From Bacillota bacterium (GTDB taxonomy: Bacteria; Bacillota; Clostridia; Christensenellales; SZUA-584), in NCBI GenBank assembly GCA_023412005.1, contig JAEYOE010000012.1, positions 1 through 64,000 of the forward strand: a DNA stretch of 64,000 nucleotides, given 5' to 3'. A model generated the notes under the pieces. That model did not search any database. It was not told the origin of the DNA and saw only the letters and a list, made by a program, of their open reading frames with translations. Every line of letters begins with the position of its first letter. Positions within the stretch are counted from its first letter, which is position 1. Positions 17,501-24,656 of this stretch are shown one piece after another. Both the position numbers and the translations under genes were made by a program.

Positions 17501-18613
17501 TCAGTGAAAGCATACGGCCCACAGCGCCTGCATCGCCTGCGTACAAAAAAGCGTATTGCAATAAATACCTCGCCCGTCCGATGCCATATCCGCGCCGTTG
17601 CATAGTACTGCCGCCGCGTTTCGCGTTTGCGGATCAAACATAAATATAGCCTGTGCGCCGAAAGCCCGTCCGTAGTGACCGATCAGTGGCTGTCGTGAAA
17701 GATGATCATAATGCATCAGGTTCAACCCTGTTTTGATCAAACTGTCTTCAAAATGAACCGTGCACATCTCATTCACAGCGCTTTTGGACAGTATGCGAAC
17801 GCCGTTTGATACGCCGCCGTTCAGCAGCAGCTGTGTGACGGTTAGCAGATCACGCGCACACATGTGGCCGTTGCCCTGTGCCGAGCGATAGGCTTCGCCC
17901 ACGGGCAGCGTACACAGCCGTTTTTTATTCGCGAGCGATTTTCTCAGCCAATCCGCATCGCCGATGCCGCCGGAAGCATCAGGCACCGCAACTTCCAAAC
18001 CATACAGCGTATCGGCATCCAGCGTGGCGTCGTTAAGTCCCAGCGGCGCAAACAAGCGCTGTTTCACCAGGTCGGCAAAACGTATACCGGTGATGCATTC
18101 TGCCACCGCGCCCATCACGCCAGACCCAAAGCTGGAGTAATCGTAACGTGTGCCCGGTTTATCGGGCAGCCAGTTAGCCGGGTCGTCTCCCGGGCTGCCG
18201 GGAGGCAATATCTCGCTTAGCTTGAAAGCAGGCAGCTCTCCGGCGAGTATTTTATTGTAGCTGCCGCGCTCAATAAGCGTACTCGTGTGCGTCATCAACT
18301 GACGCAGCGTGATGGGCACGCCCGGCCAGCGCGGGTTACGCACGCTGTAGCCAAGGTAGTCACTGATATCCTTGTCCAACTGCGCTTTGCCCTCGTCAAC
18401 CAGCGTCATCAGCGTAATCGCCGACAGGTGCTTGGTGACCGAAGCCAGCCGATATATCGTGTTCGGCGTGGCGGGCAGGGCATGCTCTTTATCGCGAAAC
18501 CCCAGCGCCCCTTCAAATATCAAGGCACCGTCGCTCGTTGCGGCTGCCGAGAGGCCCACAGCACCACGCTGTTCTGCCACCCGGTATAAAGCCGCCATCG
18601 CTGAATCATGCAT
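17501..18613 (-). CDS. Serine hydrolase of the class C beta-lactamase fold
   Basis: Protein of 370 aa from the beta-lactamase/penicillin-binding-like hydrolase family. The nucleophile motif S58-V-T-K61 is present, followed by LMTHTSTL and Y159-S-S161 in place of the usual Y-x-N, and a late HYGRAFGAQ segment at the KTG position. No signal peptide is visible, so it is probably cytoplasmic; that argues against a penicillinase and for an esterase- or D-amino-peptidase-like role. The start has GGAGG 8 nt upstream. It lies 59 bp upstream of the MFS gene on the same strand, so the two may form an operon. Confidence 0.88.
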   Translation of the reverse strand: MHDSAMAALYRVAEQRGAVGLSAAATSDGALIFEGALGFRDKEHALPATPNTIYRLASVTKHLSAITLMTLVDEGKAQLDKDISDYLGYSVRNPRWPGVPITLRQLMTHTSTLIERGSYNKILAGELPAFKLSEILPPGSPGDDPANWLPDKPGTRYDYSSFGSGVMGAVAECITGIRFADLVKQRLFAPLGLNDATLDADTLYGLEVAVPDASGGIGDADWLRKSLANKKRLCTLPVGEAYRSAQGNGHMCARDLLTVTQLLLNGGVSNGVRILSKSAVNEMCTVHFEDSLIKTGLNLMHYDHLSRQPLIGHYGRAFGAQAIFMFDPQTRNAAAVLCNGADMASDGRGIYCNTLFCTQAMQALWAVCFH

Positions 18614-18723
18614 GTCCGTTACCTCCGCTGTATGTATGCTTCATTTTAACACAGCTGCATGAACAAATGCCATAACAATGGATACAAGTCATGTTGGCAT
18701 ACATTCATCCGGTGGCTTTGATA

Positions 18724-18753
18724 TTGACACCGAACAAAGAGTTGTCATATACT
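18724..18753 (+). promoter_or_regulatory. Promoter of the TrpB2 gene
   Basis: TTGACA (18724-18729), 18-bp spacer, TATACT (18748-18753). Transcription should begin near 18760, leaving a leader of about 90 nt. Confidence 0.75.
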
Positions 18754-18759
18754 AGATAA

Positions 18760-18849
18760 CGAGACGAGAAAGAATGCATAGTTAAAGATGAGACGAGAGA
18801 TGTTATTCTTTGACGACTCAAAAAATAACAAGATCAGAGGAGACGAGTC
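18760..18849 (+). promoter_or_regulatory. GAG-repeat leader of TrpB2, possible RNA-level control
   Basis: The octamer GAGACGAG occurs three times (18761-18768, 18790-18797, 18840-18847), the last one overlapping the ribosome-binding site. Counting GAG and TAG triplets gives about nine in 95 nt, several spaced by exactly 2 nt. Between the second and third copies lies a hairpin, GTTATTCTTT against AAAAAATAAC (18802-18829). GACTC at 18815-18819 is also complementary to GAGTC at 18845-18849 beside the start codon, so an alternative fold could occlude initiation. No T-box or known riboswitch core is visible. Confidence 0.4.
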
Positions 18850-20217
18850 ATGAGCAAATCCATTCCCAATAAAGTCTATCTTTCCGAGAACGAATTACCA
18901 AAGCAATATTACAACATCATGGCGGATATGCCAAACAAGCCGATGCCGTATCTTCATCCGATGACGCAGCAGCCTGCGGGGCCTTCCGATTTAGAGCCGC
19001 TTTTTGCCAAGGCGCTGATCGAGCAGGAGATGTCAACAGAGCGGTATATTGATATTCCCAAAGAGGTCAGAGACATCTACGCAAAATTCCGTCCGTCGCC
19101 GTTGGTGCGTGCTTACGGCCTTGAAAAGGCGCTGGATACACCCGCGAAAATCTACTACAAATACGAAGGCAACAATCCCTCGGGCAGCCATAAGCTGAAC
19201 AGCGCTGTGCCGCAGGCTTTTTACAACAAAATTGAGGGTATCAAGCGTTTGTCGACCGAAACGGGCGCGGGACAGTGGGGCAGCGCGTTGTCCATCGCCT
19301 GCGCGATGTTCGGCCTTGAGTGCGCCGTGTATATGGTGCGCGTGTCATACGAGCAAAAGCCGTACAGAAAGACGCTGATGCAGACCTATGGCGCAAACGT
19401 GGTCGCCAGCCCGTCGAACCTGACCAATGCGGGCCGCTCGATTCTCGCCAAAGACCCGAATTCTCTTGGGAGCCTTGGCATCGCGATATCCGAAGCTGTG
19501 GAAGACGCGGCGATGAGGGAAGATACGCATTATGCGCTCGGCAGCGTGCTGAACCACGTGATTCTGCACCAGACCATTATCGGCCTTGAAGCCAAGAAGC
19601 AGTTTGAAATGATCGATGAATACCCGGATATCGTGATCGGCTGCAACGGCGGCGGCAGCAACTTCTCGGGCTGCTCGTTCCCGTTTATACACGAGACGCT
19701 CACCAAGGGCACCAAGACGGAATACGTCGCGGTGGAACCTGCGGCCTGCCCCAAGCTGACCAAGGGCAAGTTCATGTATGATTTCGGCGATACCGCCAAG
19801 ATGGCGCCCATTACGATGATGTATACGCTGGGTCACGATTTTGTTCCGGCCGGTATTCACGCGGGCGGCCTGCGTTACCACGGCGATTCCGCGCTGCTCT
19901 CTCAGCTGTATCATGACGGCTACGTGAAGGCGGCGGCGGTACAGCAGACCGACGTGTTTAAAGCGGCGGTGCAGTTTGCCAAGAGCGAGATTATACTGCC
20001 TGCGCCCGAATCGTCTCACGCGATTGCGTATGCGATTCAAAAGGCGCTGGAATGCAAGGAAACGGGCGAAGCCAAAACGATATTCTTCAATCTCTCAGGC
20101 CACGGCGACTTTGACCTCGCGGCGTATGAAGAATACCTTGCAGGTAATCTGCAAGACTTTGAGTATACCGATGAGATGCTTTGTCAGGGGCTTTCTACTG
20201 TTCCTGCGATCGGCTAA
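18850..20217 (+). CDS. TrpB2-type tryptophan synthase beta-like PLP enzyme
   Basis: PLP enzyme of 455 aa belonging to the TrpB2 branch, which condenses indole with L-serine (or O-phosphoserine) to tryptophan. The N-terminus (LSENELPKQYYNI, then MPYLHP) is typical of TrpB2 rather than TrpB1. The PLP lysine is K115 in NPSGSHKLNSA, TGAGQWGSA supplies substrate binding, GCNGGGSNF the phosphate-binding loop, and SSHAIAYA and NLSGHGDFD close the C-terminal part. No trpA is near, which fits TrpB2 acting alone to salvage indole. GAGGAG precedes the ATG. The leader carries unusual GAG repeats. Confidence 0.93.
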   Translation: MSKSIPNKVYLSENELPKQYYNIMADMPNKPMPYLHPMTQQPAGPSDLEPLFAKALIEQEMSTERYIDIPKEVRDIYAKFRPSPLVRAYGLEKALDTPAKIYYKYEGNNPSGSHKLNSAVPQAFYNKIEGIKRLSTETGAGQWGSALSIACAMFGLECAVYMVRVSYEQKPYRKTLMQTYGANVVASPSNLTNAGRSILAKDPNSLGSLGIAISEAVEDAAMREDTHYALGSVLNHVILHQTIIGLEAKKQFEMIDEYPDIVIGCNGGGSNFSGCSFPFIHETLTKGTKTEYVAVEPAACPKLTKGKFMYDFGDTAKMAPITMMYTLGHDFVPAGIHAGGLRYHGDSALLSQLYHDGYVKAAAVQQTDVFKAAVQFAKSEIILPAPESSHAIAYAIQKALECKETGEAKTIFFNLSGHGDFDLAAYEEYLAGNLQDFEYTDEMLCQGLSTVPAIG

Positions 20218-20233
20218 GACGAGCTTTAACAAG

Positions 20234-20259
20234 GCGGCTGCACACGCAGCCGCTTTTTT
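20234..20259 (+). terminator. Rho-independent terminator after TrpB2
   Basis: GCGGCTGC, loop ACAC, GCAGCCGC, then TTTTTT. Bases 20260-20510 beyond it contain nothing recognisable. Confidence 0.92.
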
Positions 20260-20512
20260 CGTGCGTTGGCTGCGGGCGTGTCTGTTAGCTGATTAGCCCC
20301 TCTATATGAACATGGGCTTATGTGCTTCAATAAACGAAAGTTGCGGTTATCGGCCTTCGTTTCCAACGTCGTAACGAACGAGTGCAATGAGATGACACAT
20401 AGTAGAAAAGAATAAACAGATCCTTGTCTCTTTGCGTAGCCGTTGATTCATCACTGCGCAGCGGAGCTTTACATATCAATGACACGAGAGAACATTGACA
20501 GCAGTCTGACTA

Positions 20513-20539
20513 TTGACAAGTCAGCAACCATGCTATAAA
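20513..20539 (+). promoter_or_regulatory. Promoter of the GNAT-TetR operon
   Basis: TTGACA (20513-20518) and an extended -10, TGC-TATAAA (20534-20539), with a short 15-bp spacer. The adjoining 13-bp operators cover the expected start point. Confidence 0.6.
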
Positions 20540-20540
20540 A

Positions 20541-20566
20541 TTACCAGTAGTAATTACCAATGGTAA
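20541..20566. promoter_or_regulatory. Tandem TetR-type operator
   Basis: Two abutting 13-bp dyads, TTACCAGTAGTAA and TTACCAATGGTAA, both of the form TTACC-N3-GTAA or better; the second is a nearly perfect palindrome (TTACCA / TGGTAA). They start 2 bp after the -10 box and precede a gene pair that includes a TetR-family regulator, so autorepression is the likely role. Confidence 0.65.
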
Positions 20567-20578
20567 CAAGGGGGCATT

Positions 20579-21073
20579 ATGCAGTCAACAATCACACTCA
20601 GACCAATGAGTGCGGACGACGCACAGTCGGTGATGAACATTTTTAACTATTACGTGGAACATAGCTTCGCGGCTTATCCGCAAACACGGCTGCCCGAGGC
20701 GTTTTACCCGAACCTGATGGCGTCGTACCAAGGGTACCCAAACGCCGTGGCGGTGGGTGGGGATAAGGTGGTGGGCTTTGGCGGCTTGCGCCCTTACAGC
20801 CCGATATCCACTTTTTCGCATACGGCGGAAATCTCATATTTTTTGAGCCCGGATGTAACCGCCAAGGGCCTTGGCACAATGATGCTGACGCATTTTATTG
20901 ATGCTGCAAAGGAGAAAAATATCGAGTCGATTATCGCCAGCATCAGCTCACTCAATAACGTGAGCCTTGCGTTTCACAAAAAGCATGGTTTCGAGATATG
21001 TGGGACGCTGAAAAGCATCGGACGAAAAAACGGCGTGTCGTTTGATGTGGTTTATATGCAAAAAATGATCTGA
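20579..21073 (+). CDS. GNAT family N-acetyltransferase
   Basis: Protein of 164 aa with the acetyl-CoA binding core of the GNAT superfamily: ITLRPMSADDAQSVMNIFNYYV at the N-terminus, the motif A region SPDVTAKGLGTMMLTHFIDAAKEKNIESIIA, and SLAFHKKHGFEICGTLKSIGRK at the C-terminus. The NYYVEHS start and LGT-like loop resemble phosphinothricin/L-amino acid N-acetyltransferases, so the substrate may be an amino acid analogue or a small toxic amine. It is followed 10 bp later by a TetR regulator under the same operator, suggesting that the regulator senses the compound to be acetylated. Confidence 0.88.
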   Translation: MQSTITLRPMSADDAQSVMNIFNYYVEHSFAAYPQTRLPEAFYPNLMASYQGYPNAVAVGGDKVVGFGGLRPYSPISTFSHTAEISYFLSPDVTAKGLGTMMLTHFIDAAKEKNIESIIASISSLNNVSLAFHKKHGFEICGTLKSIGRKNGVSFDVVYMQKMI

Positions 21074-21083
21074 GGGTAAACTG

Positions 21084-21713
21084 ATGGCAAAGGGCTTGAG
21101 CAAACAGCGCGTGATTGAAACCGCGCTGAAGCTGATAGACGAGACCGGCACAAAAATCAACTTCCGTGATATAGCGCGCGAGCTGAATTGTGCACATACG
21201 AATCTGTATAACTATTTCGATTCGTTTGATGCGCTGCTCTGGGAAGCGCAGGAAGCCATCATGCGGCAGCTGCAAAGCAGCATTGATGACAACACCGCCC
21301 GCGAAACAGAGCCTGAAACAAAGCTTGCCGCTTTTTTTCACTCGTTTGTGGATTTTTATCTTAAGCATAAGGGGTGGTTTTATCTTTCATGGTTTGAGCC
21401 GCTTCGCAGCCCAAGACCCAAAACGCATTATGATTTGGCTGTGAGCACCGTTAACGCTATGCTGAATACGCTTAAAGACATTTCACGGCAGATGAACCAT
21501 TCGCCTGTATCTGAGGATGAAATGAAGTTCTATCTGCACAACGTACATAGCTATATTATTGGGGAGCTGTCTATTTTCTTCTCAGGGCGCAGCCTCATTC
21601 AAGACGAAACCCAATTTAAAGACTATGTGAACATGTATGCAGTGATGATTTTAAAAGCTTTTCTCGACAAATCACAGTCGAAAAATACGGCTTTACCGCT
21701 TCGTTTATTATAA
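21084..21713 (+). CDS. TetR/AcrR family regulator
   Basis: Protein of 209 aa. Residues 1-60 are a TetR helix-turn-helix (KQRVIETALKLIDETG, FRDIARELNCAHTNLYNYFDSFDALL). The rest is a helical ligand/dimerisation domain with no diagnostic family signature. Coupled to the GNAT gene 10 bp upstream, with GAGGG before the ATG. Its probable binding sites are the tandem 13-bp dyads at 20541-20566. Confidence 0.9.
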   Translation: MAKGLSKQRVIETALKLIDETGTKINFRDIARELNCAHTNLYNYFDSFDALLWEAQEAIMRQLQSSIDDNTARETEPETKLAAFFHSFVDFYLKHKGWFYLSWFEPLRSPRPKTHYDLAVSTVNAMLNTLKDISRQMNHSPVSEDEMKFYLHNVHSYIIGELSIFFSGRSLIQDETQFKDYVNMYAVMILKAFLDKSQSKNTALPLRLL

Positions 21714-21797
21714 AGAACAACATGTTGACCTAGCTTTGGGCAGGGGAGCCGGAGGCATAGCGCGCTGACTGGTATGACGGACGCATCAGCAGAAAAT

Positions 21798-21822
21798 AAA
21801 AAAGCGGCTAGAACAGCCGCTG
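21798..21822 (-). terminator. Rho-independent terminator of the 158-aa protein gene
   Basis: Minus strand: CAGCGGCT, loop GTTCT, AGCCGCTTTTTT, starting 13 bp after the stop codon. A TetR-operon transcript from the other side could also use the stem. Confidence 0.85.
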
Positions 21823-21834
21823 TGCGATTCTTGA

Positions 21835-22311
21835 TTACAGCAACACACTGATCAGACTTTGTGCATCTTTATCAAGATACTGCTTATACGCTGAGACAAA
21901 GCTGCTGTAAGCCGATGCCGCTGAATTCGTTTGAGAAGGGCCGGTTGATACGGAATTCTTCAAGGCTTCTTTCGCTTTCTGCGTATTGGCTGCGCTGGTA
22001 TCAAGCAGGGTGAACATGTCAGTATCATCGGCCAGCAAGCTCACCACGTTGTTGCTTAGCAAATTGTCTGTGCCGCTGTTTTTCACCTGACTGAGCTTAA
22101 AAAGATCCTTGGCGTAGCTGCCGATGCTGCCGATTGTGCTTAAGTTTGATTCGCTGCTCAGCATATCCAATGCACTGGCGGCATCTTCAACATCGTATTT
22201 TGATTTAGACACAACCGAAGAATCAACAGCGTTCGCCTTGTAGCGGTCGCTGTTTGTCAGCGCGTATATGTTATAATACGACTTTGCCAAGCCGGAGACT
22301 GTGAGAGCCAT
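21835..22311 (-). CDS. Hypothetical helical protein without Cys, Trp or His
   Basis: Not recognised. It is 158 aa, rich in Ser, Ala, Asp, Asn and Leu, with no Cys, Trp or His and a single Pro, and has no N-terminal signal peptide or membrane helix. Predicted content is mostly amphipathic helix with Ser/Asn-rich breaks. Such composition is seen in flagellar-type exported filament or cap proteins, but no flagellar gene is nearby and this is only a resemblance. The gene is monocistronic: AAGGAG 9 nt before the ATG, a TATAAT box at about 22340, and its own terminator, which suggests real and possibly strong expression. Confidence 0.65.
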   Translation of the reverse strand: MALTVSGLAKSYYNIYALTNSDRYKANAVDSSVVSKSKYDVEDAASALDMLSSESNLSTIGSIGSYAKDLFKLSQVKNSGTDNLLSNNVVSLLADDTDMFTLLDTSAANTQKAKEALKNSVSTGPSQTNSAASAYSSFVSAYKQYLDKDAQSLISVLL

Positions 22312-22371
22312 ATAGTCTCATCTCCTTCTATGTGTATTATAACACATTTTTCAAACAAACAAACGAAAAAA

Positions 22372-23682
22372 TCAAATTAGTTTACGCTGGCGGCGGCTCA
22401 GCTTTGCAACCATTAGACAAAGCAGCGTTATGGCGCTATAAACAATGGGCTGATAATATGAATAGACACCCCAAAGGTTAAAAACGCTGCTCATTAATCC
22501 CCATATAATCCCGGGCACCAGCGCGAACAGCACGGGTGCAAAACGGTTGTCGAGCGCCCGACTGGCTGTGAGCAATGCGAACACAAAAATGACAAACGCC
22601 GTATACGAAAGGTCCGCGGTTGCGGCGGCTGTCTGAAAGCGCACAAGCAACACAAAACCGGCTGCTGCGGCTGTTTCGGCGCTGGCAAGATACGCAAACA
22701 CGTATGAAAGCGGAAAGATCTTTGGCTCTCGCTCTTCAAACGGTTTTCCGGCACGTGTGAAAAAATGATAGAGAAACCCGAGCAGCAAAGCTGCGCCCAG
22801 CAGCGCGAGAATGCCGATGATGCTTGTGGACGCGAAATAGTCAATGTTGCCGGAAAATTGGGCAGAAATGATATTGCCTTGGGTCAGTGCTGTGGTGATA
22901 CCGCTGACGACAAGCCCCGAGGCAAGCGTGATAATGAGTGCCTGTGTTCTAAAAAACACCACGGCAAAACCGTTGATTAACCCGAGCACCAAGGCAGCAG
23001 ATGCCGCGAGCAGCACCCCGCTGATGGCTGAACCGCCTGCCAGCATTGTCTGGGCAATAATAACGGCGCTCATGGCTATGCAGGGCCCAATGGACAAATC
23101 TAGCCCGCCTGTTCGGGTGGTGAGTACCACGGCGACTGCAATGACAGAAAACAGCGCAGATTGCTTTATAACGTTAAAAAGATTCGTATTGTCAAAGAAA
23201 AAAGGTGTGATAACGCATAAGAATACCGCCGTGCACAATAGCACCAGCATCAAAACAAGCCCCATTCCCGTGTTTAAAAACGTAGGGGTATATGTTGTTT
23301 CCCGGCGCCTGCGTTTTTCGTTCTTCTCTTTGATTTCCGCTATTGGTTCATCGGCCGGTTCCGCCTCCGGGAAAACACCCCGATAGGGCAAAGGGGCAGC
23401 CGTAGGTTCCGCCTCCGGGAAAACACCCCGGTAGGGCGAAGGCGCAGCCGTCTGTGCCGTGCTGTTAGACGCGGATGTCATCGGCTGCGTGTTTGAGAAA
23501 GAGGGTGCGGCCTGTGCGGCATCATCGGCAGCAGCATCGGTTATGGGTGTATCCGTGAATGTTGCTGCGGTCTGTTCGGAAAAAGAGCTGTCCGGCTGGG
23601 ATGATTCAAGCCTGTGCCCGCATCCGGTGCAAAAAAAAGCGTCGTCGTTCATTTCTCTTCCGCAATATGTGCAGTATATCAT
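22372..23682 (-). CDS. Zinc ribbon fused to an RbsC-like ABC permease domain
   Basis: Protein of 436 aa. Residues 1-25 are a zinc ribbon (C4-x2-C7 and C18-x2-C21). A Ser/Ala/Pro/Thr-rich linker follows, containing a 16-residue direct duplication (PYRGVFPEAEP twice; DNA copies at 23357 and 23405). From about residue 130 the protein is a multi-pass membrane domain with the ribose-type permease signature VVLTTRTGGLDLSIGPCIAMSAVIIAQ. The C-terminal half diverges from normal RbsC permeases. No sugar ATPase or binding protein is encoded nearby, so it may be an orphan, non-transporting relative. The ATG at 23682 is preferred (GAGGTGG upstream) over one four codons earlier. Confidence 0.8.
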   Translation of the reverse strand: MIYCTYCGREMNDDAFFCTGCGHRLESSQPDSSFSEQTAATFTDTPITDAAADDAAQAAPSFSNTQPMTSASNSTAQTAAPSPYRGVFPEAEPTAAPLPYRGVFPEAEPADEPIAEIKEKNEKRRRRETTYTPTFLNTGMGLVLMLVLLCTAVFLCVITPFFFDNTNLFNVIKQSALFSVIAVAVVLTTRTGGLDLSIGPCIAMSAVIIAQTMLAGGSAISGVLLAASAALVLGLINGFAVVFFRTQALIITLASGLVVSGITTALTQGNIISAQFSGNIDYFASTSIIGILALLGAALLLGFLYHFFTRAGKPFEEREPKIFPLSYVFAYLASAETAAAAGFVLLVRFQTAAATADLSYTAFVIFVFALLTASRALDNRFAPVLFALVPGIIWGLMSSVFNLWGVYSYYQPIVYSAITLLCLMVAKLSRRQRKLI

Positions 23683-23860
23683 GGCCCACCTCATTATTCT
23701 TTGGTCTGCTTATGCCATGACTATAGGCATTAAGATGAGCAAAAATCAAGCGTCGGAGGTTCATTCGGCAAAAATACAAAAAAGTCGACGATAGCCGTCA
23801 AAAAGAAAAGTACGGCTGAGCCGCACTGAATGCAATTCGTTTTACCATGGATTCCTGATA

Positions 23861-24590
23861 CACTTTGTAGTCGACAAGCTCGGGATGAAAACGTCGTGGT
23901 GCTCTGATCAGTTCCTTTGGGCTCCTTTTGAAAGGAGCTGTCAGCTTTGCTGACTGAGGATTGAGGAACGATGCAGCTGTTGCGAAAACCGCAATCCTCC
24001 GTCACGCTGGCGCGTGCCACCTCCTTTAATAAAGGAGGCTTTCCGGTAGCGATTTCGAAGCGTTATGTTATGGGATACTATTCCACTTCGTAATCGACAA
24101 GCTCAGCATGAGAACGTCGATGTGCTCTCATCAGTTCGTTTGGGCTCCTTTTGAAAGGAGCTGTCAGCTTTGCTGACTGAGGATTAAGGAACGATGTAGT
24201 TATTGTGAAAACCGCAATCCTCCGTCACGCTGGCGCGTGCCACCTCCTTAAATAAAGGAAGCTCAGCGGTAAGCGATTATAAAGCGTTTTGCCATGGGAT
24301 ACTATTCCACTTTGTAGTCGACAAGCTCGGGATGAAAACGTCGTGGTGCTCTGATCAGTTCCTTTGGGCTCCTTTTGAAAGGAGCTGTCAGCTTTGCTGA
24401 CTGAGGATTGAGGAACGATGCAGCTGTTGTGAAAACCGCAATCCTCCGTCACGCTGACGCGTGCCACCTCCTTTAATAAAGGAGGCTAACCGGTAAGCTA
24501 TTTACTTCAAAGCGTTTTGCCATGGGTTCCCGGTCCACTTCGTAGTCGACAAGCTCGGGATGACAACGTCGTTGTCCTCTCATCAGTTTA
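23861..24590. repeat. Tandem array of a ~224-bp palindromic repeat (three copies plus a partial fourth)
   Basis: Units begin at 23861, 24084, 24308 and 24536 with CACTT(T/C)GTA(G/A)TCGACAAG; periods are 223, 224 and 228 bp and the fourth breaks off near 24590. Each full unit contains a mini-element: GGGCTCCTTTTGAAAGGAGC, a second hairpin GTCAGC-TTTG-CTGAC, GAGGATT, about 30 bp, then the mirrored AATCCTCCGTCACGC and CCTCCTTT-AATAAAGGAGG. Units are joined by CCATGGGAT(A)CT. Two short open frames inside the units (on the minus strand) repeat the same peptide and are artefacts. No gene lies in 23695-24656. Confidence 0.85.
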
Positions 24591-24656
24591 TTGTGTTATG
24601 TCGAGAAGCTATTATGGCATCAAAAATAATTGATTGCGTTATTTATCTTGGATTGC

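Noticed and set aside
23730..24467. Two minus-strand frames (23730-24020, 24225-24467) sharing one peptide
   Set aside because: They are the same repeat unit translated twice; the shared peptide follows from the DNA repeat, with no ribosome-binding site.
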